Position numbers and translations under genes: made by a program
The notes under the pieces: generated by a model
What the model was told of the DNA's origin: nothing
Database searches by the model: none
Seen by the model: only the letters and a program-made list of their open reading frames with translations
Shown here: positions 1-15,370 of the stretch, one piece after another
Layout of the letters: each line of letters begins with the position of its first letter
Numbering within the stretch: the stretch's first letter is position 1
Assembly: GCA_022266195.1 (NCBI GenBank)
Contig: WHVY01000010.1
Coordinates: 1,624,501 to 1,688,500, forward strand
Length of the DNA: 64,000 bases
Reading direction: 5' to 3'
DNA from: Tetranychus cinnabarinus
Lineage: Eukaryota; Arthropoda; Arachnida; Trombidiformes; Tetranychidae

Positions 1-117
1 AACAAATAGAGAAGATAAAAAAAGGTATGAGCCAGGGAAGTATGTGAGAGAGACGATGATTTGATAAAAGTTTATCAAAATCCATTCTAATAATAATGGT
101 GGATTCAATCAACTCAC

Positions 118-3100
118 TTTTGCTCTCTGATTTTGAAACCAAACTTGCACTATTCGAACGCTTAATCCAGTTTCTTTGGCTAATGATTCCCGGACCTAAA
201 GAGAAAAAAATGTTTATTAATTGGTGTGTTCGCATTAAATTACGGTAATAGGGAAATAAAAGATAGAAAGATGCAGATTAAAGGTTTAAATTTCAACTTA
301 CTTTTCTACAAGGCTTTTGACTGACCTCAAATGAGGCTTTGAAGGCTCTTCTTTGAGCTGTTGTCAGAATGGTTCTTGGCCTTTTCGGTCCTCGACGTCC
401 ATCTTGTCGTTGACTAGAAGTTACTGAAACGCTTGACCCAGTATTTTGGCCACTTGGTATTGGACTATTTTGATTATTGTTTGGCACAACAGCATTTTCA
501 CCTTGAGTCAAAAATTAAATGGACAAGAAAAATGATAGAAAAAAATATAAAGTTATGTTGATAGAGGCATTAATGTTGATATTGCATATTGCATGTTGAT
601 CCTAACATCAATATAACACCAAGATAACGATTAATTGTTTCAAGTCACGTGCAATATTTACTCAGTAAGCGGACCCCTGTGACCTGATTTATGGTTTATC
701 TTCATTTATTTAATCCGATTTGGGAGTTTATATTGCATGCTGTTATAACCATAATATAATAATAATAATATCTAATAGTCAATTCTTATTGTTAAACGCC
801 TTTTATCAACATTCACATTCAAATTACAACTCATCTTTTTACATGTTTACAGCATCATCTGAACACAAGAGCAGCACAAAAAAAACAGAGTTACCGCAGA
901 GAAATTGATTCACAAGGAAACATTACCAAATCAATAAACAATCGAGTTAATCAATCAACGGAAATAATCAATTAAAAAAAGACGCTGCTCACGATAACAA
1001 TCTAAAATAACATTTAAAGTCAAGTAAACGATTTGATGATGAGTTACAAGACACAAAAAGATGACTGCACAACGCAATGGCTTTATGCATGAGAATTGAA
1101 TCTTTAATTGTAATACCAAGCACAATGTAGCAAAAAAATTTGTACATGATGAACCAAAAATAAATAAGTGAATAAAAAACGGCTGAACAATTAATTATTA
1201 TTAAATAAATCACAATTCAAAACATAAGATAAGTTCACATGGATTAACTCTTGTCTTTTGGCGCCTTCTTAAGGGTGAAGAAAGGGGAATAAATTTACTG
1301 ACCCCTTCAATTTAACCTCGCTCTTTTTAATTAACCAATTTTCACGTAAGATGGCAACAGTAAAAAGATTGATTTAACCCGATTTTAACCGGGAATTCAA
1401 ATCTTATTTTTCAACCTTTTCATCTTTCAGCTGACAAAATGTAATTTTTTAACTCTTAATTGTTTTACTTACTTGTTTGTGTGGACATTTGAAGAATGGC
1501 AAGTTCCTTTTCGAAATCCGGCCTACAGAACAATCTTCCCGATCTGATCACATATTGGTCACCCTTTTTTAACTGCTTATTACAACCAACGCAGGTAAAA
1601 CAATTGAGATGAAATATTGAGTCCAAAGCTTTCATAACCAGTTCACTTGCTGATATTTTTTCACAACATCCTGTACATTTGGCACCATACAATCTATCAA
1701 TATTAGATGAACCATGATTAAAAATTTGAGGATCAATGAATTTAGTCAAACAAAATAGAAGGTAAGTCAAATCATTTAGCTTTTTTCATTGTCAGTCCAA
1801 GTCTTCAATGTCTGTGTGTGCATTTACTTTATCTTATTTGCTACCAATGGCTTTTTTGGTGACTCGATGAAAATTGTGCGTAATAGTTGCCATTTTAAGA
1901 ATGATTTGAAAAATTTTACTTGATCAAATTTTATTGCTACCATTATTAATATTATTACCTTTATTTAACCTCATTTTATTGTTATTATCAGATCATTTTT
2001 CAATCATTCATGTATGTTGCAATTTTTATATTTATACGTAAAAAGGAGTAGAGACTAAATAAATCTAAATAGCAATAAATAAGGTAACAAATAAACATTG
2101 GAATGGTGTAATATTGTAATGTGGAAACAATCAAAAGTCAATTTAATGGGCAACAAAGAATCAAGTAAAAAATGATTAAATAATTTTCTTTCATTTTCTT
2201 TTCTTATTTAAGATTGGTGAAACACGATTAAGGTGGAGGTAAAGATTCAAGGAGGAGTTATTAGTTTTTCTCTCATCAACAAATATCAACACAGAAATTG
2301 TCTTCATCATCATCTTTTCCCCATCATTCTCCTTTCACAAGATCAACTTGTTTCTAAATTTCCTTTCCACTCTGGATTTTTCGTCTTCAACTTCCGATTT
2401 TCATCATCTTCTTCCCTCAAGACTAACTACACCATCACTAAGGAAAGAAAGAAGACTAAAATAATATAAAAAGATGTTTCCCCTAATTTCCTCTTCTCAT
2501 CATCTTTTGCTATCATCCTCATCATCATCTCCATCATCATTAGTTCTATAGGCTTTCTGTTGCTCTTTTTTTCCTCTCTTAATATTTATAAATGAAACCT
2601 TTGAGATATTTATTGAATGATAAGGATGGGAATGATTGGAATGATGGACGAAAGCTGATAGAGAAAGAAGAAAAGGAAAAAAATACCAAGAAAGATTATG
2701 TGAAATTGGGCATTAAGATGATGATGGTGATGGTGATGGTGATGATAAGCATCAATATCAATGGTATTTATGGTTCTTTGACTCTTCACGGACGAGGTCA
2801 CCTTTCTGATATCAATGGATACTTACTTTTCATTGAAACCTTTCACATCATGAAGAAGAAGAAAACAACCGACAAGAAAACTGAACAGTTTTGTTCCCAT
2901 TTGATTCACTAAATTTCCTCTACAACCGATCTTCCCATCTATCAACATTAATCTCACCCTTCTCATCATAATCAACTGATTATCATCTTGATGGCTCAAC
3001 AAATGAATACCACAAACCAGGCAAGAAATAAAAAAAACAAATTATATAATACAAAACTGTAAGTCCATCAATCAAATGACAATTATCATGTTTCCTCCCT

Positions 3101-6100
3101 AACTTGATATTATCATATTATTTAAATGCTGGCATAGAAATGCTTAAAAATACTTTTCAAATATTAATTAAAACTGATTAACATTTGAAATTAACCAATT
3201 ACATAAGATTATTAATATTTAATCAGCAAAATATCGATAACATTTGCTTTTTGTCAATTTGACATTTATGATTATATTTTTTTCATTTTTTTATCATTTA
3301 GGACTAAAAATAATCTGGAAATCAAATGGCGCCAAAATATTTTCCTCCCAATATAATTGAAGCGTAATAATGGTCGAGAAGAATCTTCAAATTCAATAAT
3401 AATTTTTTTCTGTAAAACTGATCAAAGTATTTTTTCAAACAAAAAAGACTTGAGATTATATAGCATTACATGAAAAGGTAAGATTCTGAAACAGGTTCTT
3501 CAATTGCTAATAAATTAATCTCGGAATGATAAGAATTTCCATGTTGCACAGTTTCCTTATTTTTCCTTGGATTTTCCTTTATATTTCCTCTTCTAAATCT
3601 TTTCTTCATTCTACTTTTTTCTCTCTTTTTCCAGGAGGCAAGGTCAAGGCATTGAAAAATATAGAGCTGAACAAATGAAATGAATTCAACTGGATTATTT
3701 CAAGTCTACGCTGATAAACAGTCAATGATAAATGAAGCATAATGTGAAAATATACAGTGGAAAATATGGAAGGCAAATGGATTGTTGTTACATTCCTTAT
3801 TCAGTGAAGAATGCGTTTCCAACGTAAACTAGACCATCAAAGATTCCCAAAGATGCTCAAGAATGCATCAATCATACATCAATTTGCAAACAAGTGAGCG
3901 AATAAAGGAAAGCAAGAGAAAGCAAACAATCTTTTTCCTTCCCTGCATTTCACTTACAATTTTTTGCCTGTTTTTGTTTTTGCTCAACAAAACAAAAATG
4001 CATCTCATATTTTATCAATCCAATATAAAGGGACTGAATAAAATTTGTGAAATTCACCTAATTGCACTGGAATAGAGACTTAATTTTTACCTCGAATCAT
4101 TTATCGACTGTTTAATTTGGATGGAAAACATTTTGATGAGAAAATATCACAATTTTGGCAGAATCAATTCATACATAAAGTTTGCCCTGTTGTGATGGCT
4201 GAAATCATCCTGAAAACCGAATTTTCTATCAAGCATAAAAGTTACTCGAATATTTTAACGAAAACAATTTCATCCAAGGATGTTCAGTGAAATGAATATA
4301 ACTGTGTATATCAACGCATTATATTTTTACCTTGGATTCAGTTGTGATATTGAAACTATTCTGCAAAATATCTTCTGACAAATGCAAATCTTTTTTTATC
4401 ATCAGTGGATGAATGATTTTAGCTAAAAAGGTTAAGTCTCTATCGTGCAGAAAAATGCGCAAATGTCGAAAGCCTTTCAAAGCTCGTTATATTTTATTCA
4501 AGTTTAATGAGTGGATGAAAAGACTTTTTTTTCTTGCTTTTTGCATAAATGAAAATTATGGAACTTTTTTGCTGCTTCTTTGCTAAATGATGTTAGTCAA
4601 TTGATGGTATACTTGACAAAAAAAGGATTGGTAATCTTTATTGTTTATATTATCAGCTTTTATAATATTTTTAGATAATTTGACATTTCATCCTTTTCCA
4701 GACAAGAATAACAATTTAAGATGATGACAATAATGATGATGGGCAGGAGGAATGCTGCTTCAAGGTATTAACAAGAAGGAAAGGAGCTGTTCATTTTTCA
4801 TCGTCGTCTTAAACAAGGAACCAGGAGAGAGAGGAAAAAAGTAACAATAAGAAGATGATTCATTGAAATTGAATAAAAGATAGAAAAGGTGAAAACTGTT
4901 GAAGATGAAGATGATGCTGGAAAGAGGATGAGCAGACAAGAAAAAGGAGGAGAAAGAAAGAGAAAAGATAGGATAGAAGATTCTGAAAAGGAGGAGTTTT
5001 GAGTATGAAAAAAGGAAAAGGAGGTGCAACAGACTTTGTGGTAATCTTTTTTTTCTTCATCATCTTCATCTTCATCTTCTCTCTCTTTTTGATTTTGTTT
5101 CTTCTTATTTTTTCTCTTCACTCTTAGCCTCTTATTCAGCATCGTCTTTAGCTAGTTGAGGATGGAAAAAAACTCAGTCATGTTGGAAATAAAAAGCAAA
5201 TATTGAAGAGAAGTGAGCCACGATGAAGATGAGGATGAAGAAACTAAAGGAGTGACATTTAACCGTAAGACTCATTTGACTCTCTTTTTCTATTTTACCA
5301 AAAATTCTGAGCTTATTTTTTTCTCTCTTCTAATAACAGTTTTTTTTCCTCTTCTCTAGAAGCAAAAGCGAAAAAAACAAACCTGGTAAATGGTGCAAAG
5401 CTCAACTTCAGAACTTAAGAGTGAAACAAAAAAAAAGGTAAAGGATGATAAAGATGATGATTATTATGATGATAATGATGATGTTGTTGAAGGTGAAATG
5501 ATGAAAAATAGGAACAAATCTCTCTTTTTTTTCAACATTTTCCCTCCATCAGATTTTTCATCTTTCAATCGAGGGAAAGAACAAGTTTCAATGAAAAGTC
5601 AAATTGAATCTGTTTCATCCATTTCAAAACTGAAATGTTATTCACAGTCAAGCTATCGGTATAAATGTATATTTATATATATACATAAATAAATGTTTTA
5701 CCATATTATTAAAATGAGCAGATAACGGTAACACTTTTTGCCAAATCAAATATTAAGGTGTTCATATTAAACAGCAAGAGTAAGCTAAACGGGGATAACT
5801 TATTTATATCTTTCAACATGAAAACTGTATCATCCATATTTTTCCTCATCTGTTGTTATATTCAATAATAACTAATTCCTGGTTCGTAGAGTTTGAAAAG
5901 AGCAAAAAATGCAAATCAAAATCTTTGACGCTTTTGATAACATAGTTTATAAGAGCAACTTTCACTGATTCAATTTAGATGAAAGTATAATTCATAGAGA
6001 GCCCAGAAAAAAGAGTGAAATTGTGTGAAGAAGAAGAAGAAAAAAATTCCGGAAATTGGCTGATTAGTTTGCATTTCATTGTATAAGATTTGATGACAAT

Positions 6101-9100
6101 GATGATAATGACGAAGGATAAACCTTGGAGGAAGAATAGAGATATTTATTTATTTATATTTTTCATCAACAAGTGTTGCAAATTGAATAACAATACACTA
6201 AAATAGGGAAATAATCAGTGACATGGAAAAGTGAAAACAGCTTTTACTATTTCAATACAAATTTATCATTCTGCTACTTCTTTTTTGTGTTCATTCAACA
6301 ATCTTCATCATCTTTCATCATTGAGCATAAAATTACGGTTTGAACCGTCTTCTTTCCCATCTCATCAGATCAGTAGACAAAAAGCACAAAAACTGTTGTT
6401 TCACCATTTGATGCAAAAATATGTGTTTGATAAACAGTGATTAATTTTATTTCTACTTTCTATTTTCAGGTTATTCTCATCTTCTTAGCTGCCTTTCATC
6501 AGATTTTATTTTAATCATGCTAATCAGTGAATTGGATTTTCAAAGGGTTGACATTCAAACATTACAAGACACGAGACTTAACATTTATCACTGGACATTA
6601 TGTTTGTTAAACTGGCAAAAATTGATTCAATGGGTTGAAATGGTTGCATTTTTTTATATAAGGATTCATTTCAATTTACTTGTAAAGCTTCCTAATCATC
6701 ATAATCATCGTCCCTCATTATCATCATCATCACCACTATTACTAATACTTAGGGTAACAAAGACAAGCAATCAAAGCCTCATCTTCACTGCTATTTAAAC
6801 CTTTCAAGCCAAGAAAATGGAGAAACTTAATAATGCCATTGAATATAATGACAATGATGATCAAGGCTTCTCAACTGTCTTCATTGGATTCATTATGTTG
6901 AGACTTCTTGGTATTCACCTATTTTTTATCATTAAATATACAAACTGGAAAGACATTATAAACTTAAAACAAGGACATTGATTGATTAACAATGGTAACT
7001 AGATGCAACAACAGGACCAATATAAAAAAGGAAACTGGACTTTCAACTTGACTTCCAACCTTCAAATTTGATGCCTTGTAACTTTTGATGATCGATCTAG
7101 TAACATTTATCCATATATAAATGTATAAATCAAAGAGTGGGAGAAACAAGAGGGAGTTATAAAGCAAAACAAGATGAAAAAACAAGGAGCAAAAAGATGG
7201 AGATGAAAAAGTTTGCTACATATGATGCATTGATGAAAGAGGGCCTAAAATACTGTTGACTATTTTGCCTTTTTTTGGAAGTTGATGGCGAGTAGCTAAC
7301 AACTACCTTGTTTTACCGTGAAAAAAAGGATAAAGGATGCATAAACTGGAGGAACAGGGAAGTCTTTTGAAAATCAATTGCGTAAAATGGATTGGATATG
7401 GAGGGTGGAGAAAGAAGGAGAAAGATGAAAAGTCATTGATGGAAGAAAAAAAAGAAGAAAAATGAAAAGGGAGAAAGAATCCGTCATCATATAGTTTATT
7501 CGATGGAAAACAATAATATAAAGAATTGCTGATTTAAACAATTGTCGAAACAAATCTGAAGCTAAATCTGTTATAATCCGGTCAAAGTGGCTTAAGATTA
7601 ATACATCCACACACATATAAAAGTGACATTGTTGATGAAGGAAAAGTCAAAGGCAAGATGAAGAAACAAGATGAGGAAGATGAGGAACATTTAACATGAT
7701 TTTTGCTTTGACTTTTTCATTTTTAGCTTTTACTTTTCATCAAGCCAATTCATATATTTTTTTTGATAACATTTTTTTTCCTGCTTGCTTAAGCAAACCA
7801 CTTTGATAACGTTAGTCTGATCTCTAATCTTACATCATTTGACTTGCAATACTTTTTGTTGTTGAGCATTAAACTGTCTTGTAAGCTTTTCAACAGCAGC
7901 TTTAAAGAGTCAGATGAAGATGAACAAAGTCTCTTTTCACTGCCTCTTTTTTGTTATCCTCCTCATCATGAAACGCAAAGATAGACAGTTTTTAAGTAAT
8001 AATATATATTTATTACAGATATGAAGGAACAGTCCAAACAAAGGAAAGAAACAAAGAGTTGAATGGATGATAAAAATAATGTCAGTTGATGTGAAGGTAA
8101 GATGAAGAAAGTAAAAAAAGAGACAGAATAGTGATGATAAGTGAGAGATGAAGCAGAATTGATGGCATAAATAGAATGAAATGGATTCTCTTCTTAATAA
8201 CAAACTAAGGTGATAGAAAGAGGAGAAGACGATGATGATAGAAAAAAGAAAATATTTGAAATTCTTTTCATCCTTTTCATCCCTTTTCATCCCTTTACAG
8301 CTACATTATTCCTATTTTTCCTCTTTATCATCATCATTATTATCATCATCTTTTTGCTTTACTTCCTTTCCTTGCATTTTTCACTTGCTCAAGCAACTTG
8401 CTAGCCTTAGAGTCTCTTTATGTTTATACAGTTTTGGCTGCTTTAACTTGCTATTCCAGGCTATTGATGAAAAAAAGTTTTGTGTTACCAGGAGAGATGA
8501 AAAGGAGAGCATAAAATGGAGGCTGATAGAGATGATGAGGAGGAGAGAGAGAAGAGTGATTACATATTGAAAGGTTAGAACGAAATGTCTCTAACAAGTT
8601 ATCAATAGTTACTTCTAGCATTTTTATGTCTATCACATACACTTTAGCTTTGTTGGCTGGATCAAATGGAGGGAAGATGTAAAAAGAGAGCATTTTGTTT
8701 GAATGATTCACATTGACCTCCCTGGGATGAGGATAAATATTCAGAATGGGAAACTGCAGGATCAGGGAAGATGAAAAGTGAAAAAAGAAAGGTTAAATCT
8801 GAGTCAGGAAAGGATGAAACAACACATCAATCCTAATTTACCTCCTTCCAAGTTAACCTTAAAAGATATCCAAGGTTCAGCTCATCCTTTTCATCCTTTT
8901 TTTCCTCTTCTTTCGTTCATCTTTTTTTATCCATTTTGTTCATTTTTAAACATTTCATTTACCATGAAAATCCTGTGCAAGTCAAAATCCAGTTCAAAGA
9001 TGAAACCTCGATATTACTTTTGATAACTGATTTCACTGATCACTCTAATGCATAAGATAAGCCAAGACATTCAAATAATAACTAGACTTCAAAAATAGAA

Positions 9101-12100
9101 TCAATTTCAACATTGAAATTTTTACAATTTATATTAATAGCTTAAATTGTTGTTCCCAAAATGAGTGTTAATAAATCGATAGATTTGTGTTAACAATAAA
9201 GTCCAATTCTCAATCTTTACAAATGCGTTCAGTTGAATAATCAAATGTTGTTTTACATTTTAAACCGTTTGGTTATCAAGTTATTGATTAGTTGATTATG
9301 TTAACCAGACTGAAGAGGTAAAAATTAGCAATCATTTAGCAATCATCATAAATCACAAAATGGCAAACTCTTGTTCTGAGTTTGTGCCCTCAATGATCAC
9401 ATGAAAGTGAATGTGAAAATTTCAACTGTAAATAGCCTGCAGTGAAATCACCAATCATCATTATCATTGCTCTCAACTTTCATCTTATTGCGTACCTTTC
9501 AGGAATATGAAGATGATAAAGATGAGGCAAAAGAAGAAGATTAATTTACTCTTCCTTTTTTTTCTCTTGCCGTTCTTCCTCATCTTCCAAGCCATCCTTG
9601 ACTTGTAGATACACATATAAACACACCAGAAAATGTTTACTGTATATTAGCTTGAAGGGACTTTGATCATCTTTTTTTTCATTGCGCTGTTGACTGTGAG
9701 TTTGCTTATGGGTAAAAGTTACAGTAACATTTGAGACAATATTTACTCAATTTTTCAACACTCTTCTCATCATCGTCTTCATCATTCTCCTTTCTTCTCA
9801 TCATCTTTCCATGGCTTTAGGTTATCTTCAACTGTAACCATCGTTTGGATACTTATTCAGCTTGCATCCAACCTTATGCCTTCCCTCACTCCACTATTTA
9901 AACAACCATAACTATTATCAGGAAAAAAAACTCGAATCTGGCCTTGACTCACATTATCACCATCTATAGGATGAGCATTGGTTACTCTAATTATTTACAT
10001 TGTGACCCTTTTTTATTGACCTTACACCGTTGGGAGTCGCTCCATGCCAAATCATTTAATATCTCAATTTATTGCCATCATTTAAATTACAGGTATAAAG
10101 ATGTTCACTTTTTCCTGTCTACTTATTGTCAACTCTCCAATTCCCTAACATTTAACCCTCACAAATGGTCAACTTATCAAAATATTGATAAATGCTGATC
10201 CAGTGAAAACAAAAATTGTCTTTGAAACTCAATTTTGCCATTTCTCCGTTTCTCATTGTTCAATCGTTTGATTAAAAGATTGCCTCAGTTAACCAGATAA
10301 AATATGGATTCAGTGTAAAGGTGGTATACAGGGTAAACAAATGCTGAATACATTTTCACAAAGATAACACAAATTCTGGTCAAAAATTTTACCAAAAAAT
10401 CATTTGAAATATAGGATTCATCATCTGTTAACCAGAATATTGGTTTGTTGGAAATAATACAAATTTTGAATTCCAAAAAATAGTAATTATTTAACCTTAA
10501 ATTGAATGAAAATTTACATTGAAATAACATTTGCTCATTTATATTGTTTAAAATGCAAAGTTAATATTGATAGAAATGATTTTGTTTTAAAGTCATTGTT
10601 AATTTATTTTTACAATTGAAACAATCTTATAAGTGAATCAATGCTTAACCTGATCTTGAACCAAATGAAAAGCTATTTACATTGATCCATGAACGTCTAA
10701 AGGGTTATGAAATGATGATCTGATAATTATTAAGCATTGTTTGTCACCCTGTAAGTCAGTGAACCAAAGAGTAAAGTGAAAAATCGATTGGTAAACATAA
10801 CAACCTTTAAAGTTGCAGAGTCTCACCTCAGCGAGTAAAAAAATGCAAAACTTGATCGATCAGAGGAAGAAAGATGAAGATGAAAGGAGCGAGTTTACAG
10901 AGATGATTGAAGAGAGGAGAAGATTGAAAAGTCCATGTTAACCGGAACAAAAAATTGATGAATTAGATTATGATGATCATGTTTCATATTCATGTTTGGA
11001 TAACCTCAAAAACAAACAATTTATTTAACTATCTTACGCAAATCAATCAAATCGCAAGACACCATTTCACCAATTAAACAAATGACAGTTGACCATTTTA
11101 AGATGAAAAATGAGAAACAAGATGACCAAAGAGGAAGAAAAATTCAACCCAAACCAATGTACAATCATTGAAGCTTTTGATAAACCACTAATTGTTACAC
11201 TTTCCCATAACTTTATTGATACAATAACCAGAAGTTAAATTGTCAATATTTGCTGTTAATCTTTACCGGTAAAAATAAAGGTTAACATGTTTCACTTTGA
11301 ACAATTTGTTTCCATAGAAACTTGATATTTAAATTGTCTTCTGAATTTTATAACTGTTTATTGGATAATTGTTTGGCCAAAATCAACCCTTTTGCCTCTT
11401 TTTTATGCAACATTCAAGTCAATCTTGTTTGACAAATCACAATTTGATGAAGTTAATATGGCATCATTTAATGCTATTCAACTTATCATATTGTTATAAT
11501 GACAATGTAATCAACTTCAACTGAAAGAGCTTTAACGAGGAGAGAAGCGAAATGAAACAATTTAATTTGTTGTACAATTAACCATTAAGAATTGAGCTTT
11601 CATTTACATTTTTAACCTTCTAATTACCTGGGAGTGAAAAAATGGCTTTTAATGTGATAATAAATATGGTAAATATGAAAGTGTGCAGCGCCTTCAAACC
11701 TTTGGTTAACCCAACAATCATCAAGGGAACTGAACAAATTATATTCTTATCATGATCCCACGATCATGAAATTTCACTCATTATCTCATGGGATTGTGGA
11801 GAAACACACGCAAAATTGAACTGTTGATAGTTATTTGTTTATTGATTGATAAAACAAGATTAAGTTACTTCTGGGACTGATGAAGCAGTTTAAGGGAAAA
11901 GTGTAAACCTAAAAATGTATCCAAAAAGGTGTTGATTTAAGTGTTACTTGTTTGGGTTAATCATTGATTAGAATCAGTTTAAGGTCTAGTATTTGGTTAA
12001 CCATTGATTATGCATCATTATGAGTTAATAAGTGGACAGAGTATTAATACAGTTTAATGAACAAAAAAAGAGGCTTTAGTTATTCTCGGGACAATTTAAA

Positions 12101-15100
12101 TAACCTAAAGCAGATTAAGTTGAACAGTCGCTTGAAAATTGAATGTTGATTGAAAAAGCAAGATAATCAGTTGAAAAGGCAAAATTGCAAGTTAAATCAA
12201 ACATTGAATATGTGTGAACAAATGGAAACGTTTGCAAGGAAACTTGAATTTGTTGGGTTGTAAGATGTTCAGATAAAGATGAAGATGGTGAAGGATGAAG
12301 GATGAAGTGTAAGCCATAGTGACGGTGGATGGTTAGGAGGAGTGAAGGGGAATTAACACGCGTTAACTGTTTCATGGCTCACGTGCTGGTCAGGCTTGAA
12401 TTGTTATTAAAAGAAGCGTAAGATGAATTTGAGTTTAATCATTCAGAAAAAGTGTAGTCAAATGATGAAGATGAGGAGGATAAGGAGGAGATTAGGGATG
12501 GAAATGTGCTTCACCAATTAACTTGCGCTTCAATGATCTTTACTTGAAAGTGACCCTGTTTACAGCTAAACATTTAATAATCAATCAACTATTAACAAAG
12601 GTGTGTTGATATTCAACATTTAACAAATTAACTCTCATATTGATCAACCTTTCCCATTGTCTTCCATTGTTATTGACTTTCTTTTTCTACCTCAAAGACT
12701 CATTGGTTTTGCATTATAAACTGTTAATTTCAAATTCAAAATTTTCTGCAATCTAAATGAAACATCATTGAATTGACTCAATATTTTTCACACAAAAAGT
12801 GTTTGATTTTGGAGTCAAAAGGATTTTTCAAACCCAAATTTGAAAACTTGACAAAATTTTCCTGCAATAAAAATGTTTTTAATTGTTTGAATTGAAATGA
12901 TTTTGGGGCAATTTAGGCATCAATTGCTTTTTATAAATCAAATGGCAATCGATTCAATTTGATGATTGAATCGGAATCTTAACATTTTTGTTTCAATTCA
13001 AAAACAATGATTATATTGAAATCGCTATATTTTTGGGTAAAAAGTCAATCCATGAAAAGAAACATTTCTGGTGTTTGACTGTGAAAAGCAATAATCGTCA
13101 TTTTCATGAAACAATTTTGGTAGGAAATTATTGTTCAACTTATCGTTGCCAGATGAGAGCATTTGCTCAAGATAATTCAGATTAGGATTTGGATGTGGAT
13201 GAAGGTGGAAAAAAGTGATTATATAAAAAAAAGAGGAAACTTGGATTAAAGGATGTAACCCTGATTAACCCATAAAACTTGTTTCTCAAAATGTTCATCA
13301 TTTTGTCTTTTCTTTTTCTTCCGGCTTCACTTTTCATCTTCATCTCTACTTATCATCACCATCATCATCTTGATCATCATTGAACCTATAACAATCTTTA
13401 TCCTTTCAGATATTTCCTTAAGAAAAGCCTATAGCCTGATGATGATCAATAGTTTTGTTGTCTTCTTGCCAGCTCTTCATCACAACCTGATCATTACCTT
13501 GATTCAAACAATTGTTAAATAATCATTCGTTTTCATTCAAATCATTGATTTGCTCATAAACCAAGGTTAATCACTTTTTTAAATTGTGGCTTAACATAGA
13601 CCATTTAATTAGCTTATTGAAACCTAAATCTTGTCTAATTGCCTTTTTACCCTCAAACTGCAACCATTTCCCTTTTCAACTAAATTGTTTGCTTAATTGC
13701 TGCTAATTAAATTATTGTCTTTGATCAAAAACCTTTAATTGAATGTTGGTTAAATTAAATTGATTAAATCATTTTCAGATGAAAACAAACCTCGAAAGGA
13801 AAGACAAAAATATCGATTAATCGTTTGAATGACAATTTTGATTAATTGAAGCTTGAAATTTGGTGTTGTTGCAAAGTCAAAATCAATTAATAAACTTGAG
13901 ATAATTATCTCATCGAGAAATGAATGATTCAGATTGAATGTACAATCAATTTTGAATGGTGAATGGTCAGTCAGTGAACAGACAAGACCTTGGAGTTAGT
14001 GATGATGATGAGGATGATAGAGATGAAGGTTAAGGATGGCAAGTGAGGGATGACCGAGCGGAAGAAATGGCTTTTCCAGTCTCTTCTTGTGGACAGATTG
14101 ACATATTTTTGCTTGTTTTAAGATAACAACATATTTATGCAAACAAAAAATGAGAGTGTAAAAGTCCTTTGGTTACAGCTTGGGATGACAATTTGATGAA
14201 TTAACTGAACAACAGTAACAAATGATCAACGATCATTTAACTGTTTCCCTTTTGGTCAATACAATCATTCATACAGTCAATTCCTGGAGATTCATGTCAG
14301 AATGGCTAAAAAATCTCTGTCAAAACAACACTTTTCAATGTAAATATTCATTAAGATGATACAGTTACATTCAATATGTTTTGGACCATTTAAGTCTCTT
14401 CAAGGAGTCAGAAACTTTAATCATCAAATTATCATAAATTCAACTCAAAATATCACATAACTATTGCTGAGAAAATATTGTTTTATATCGATAAACAATA
14501 TTTGTTATTTTAGCTAGAAATGAAGACTTTAGCAAAATCAAAAACTCGAAAGAACCGCGAAACTGTTCAATTTATCATTCGAGTTTGATGCAACAGCGAA
14601 AGGTTAAATTAAGTTATTGTAGTACAAAATAGACTCTAATATGAATGAATGGTCGTCTTTTATGTTCATGTTCAGATTGAAATTAAGGAATTGATCGGAA
14701 ACTTTAGACTGTTGATTGAAAATAGTTTTTTATTCATCAATAATGCCTTTAGTCTTTGGATATTTGCTAATGAAAACAATCGACTGTAACAAAAGTCTGG
14801 TTGGTAAATGTAAAAGCTTGGTTTATATTTTGCAAAATTTACTGGCTTTGACTGTAGATTGGTTTGATTTGATGATGAACTACATTTTGGTTGATACGCA
14901 CAATTAGCATCTTAAAGTAAATTAATCTTAAAAATATAAGGCTTTGAATTGAAATCGCTAAATTGAATCAAATTTATCTTATCTCAAGATACCAGTTAGC
15001 TTTGACTAGACTCGGACTGCAGCTGATTTGCAGAAAATTATCAATTATCTTTCATCAATAAGCTGATAACTTTTTGCTGTTCAATTGATCAATTGCCCAA

Positions 15101-15370
15101 AACTAAAGTCCAATGTTTCAATGGTTTTGTTACTCACCTGAAATAGTCTCGTTTACAAAGTAATAAGTCAGCTTTGGCATAAAAAGTGTCCGACATTTTA
15201 GCAAGTGGACCTTCACACGATGAACACTTTAAACAATTTTCATGCCAAAACTTTTCAGCCGCTTCCAGAAGCCACTGTTCCTTGATTAACTCGTTACATC
15301 CTGAGCAAACATGTAACCTTTCACCTATCATGGAAGATATTGAATTGCCAGATACTTTTCTCTCCATCAT
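118..15370 (-). CDS. Lmx1: LMX1-type LIM-homeodomain transcription factor, 5' part of gene (3' end outside window)
   Basis: Four exons are visible on the minus strand: 15370-15138 (LIM1), 1693-1473 (LIM2), 501-302 (linker and start of homeodomain) and 195-118 (homeodomain helices 2-3). All junctions are GT-AG and keep frame, giving 244 codons before the gene leaves the window. The first exon starts with two ATG codons, with an in-frame TGA a few codons upstream. LIM1 has CSGC...HENCLKCSSC and LIM2 has CTGC...HLNCFTCVGC zinc ligands. The linker runs into GPKRPRTILTTAQRRAFKAS, and the helix-3 exon reads VQVWFQNQRAK. This pattern is diagnostic of the LMX1A/LMX1B family, whose members are nuclear transcription factors that bind AT-rich sites and pattern neurons and limbs in other animals. 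The 13.4 kb first intron is far longer than others here and may hold control elements (inference). The C-terminal exon(s) lie beyond position 1. Confidence 0.93.
2717..2746. repeat. (GATGGT/GATGAT) microsatellite
   Basis: A short run of GAT and GGT trinucleotides in the LMX1 intron, one of the clearest of many such tracts in this intron. Confidence 0.7.
8322..8352. repeat. (ATC/ATT) microsatellite
   Basis: A run of TCATCATCATTATTATCATC type within the LMX1 intron. It causes the spurious serine/isoleucine-rich ORFs in this interval. Confidence 0.65.
13348..13381. repeat. (ATC)n microsatellite
   Basis: An imperfect ATC/ACC trinucleotide run in the LMX1 intron, adjoining a CT-rich tract. Confidence 0.65.

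Larger units (their letters stand above)
1694..15137 (-). other. 13.4 kb first intron of the LMX1 gene, no gene recognised
   Basis: The intron separates the LIM1 and LIM2 exons. It has GT at the LIM1 donor (15137-15136) and AG before 1693. On reading both strands I found only low-complexity ORFs rich in S, F, L, H or K/D/E that follow polypurine or polypyrimidine tracts, with no recognisable domain, tRNA or transposon ORF. It contains many (GAT/ATC)n stretches. Intron size and position are compatible with embedded cis-regulatory DNA, but no specific element can be named. Confidence 0.75.

Noticed and set aside
2233..9023. Many 60-117 codon ORFs on both strands inside the LMX1 intron
   Set aside because: They are low-complexity translations of CT-rich, GA-rich or (GAT)n tracts, overlap on opposite strands, and show no domain or splice context.
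1694..15137. Apparent enrichment of TTAACC/GGTTAA in the LMX1 intron
   Set aside because: By a rough count the number is not far above that expected from base composition on two strands.
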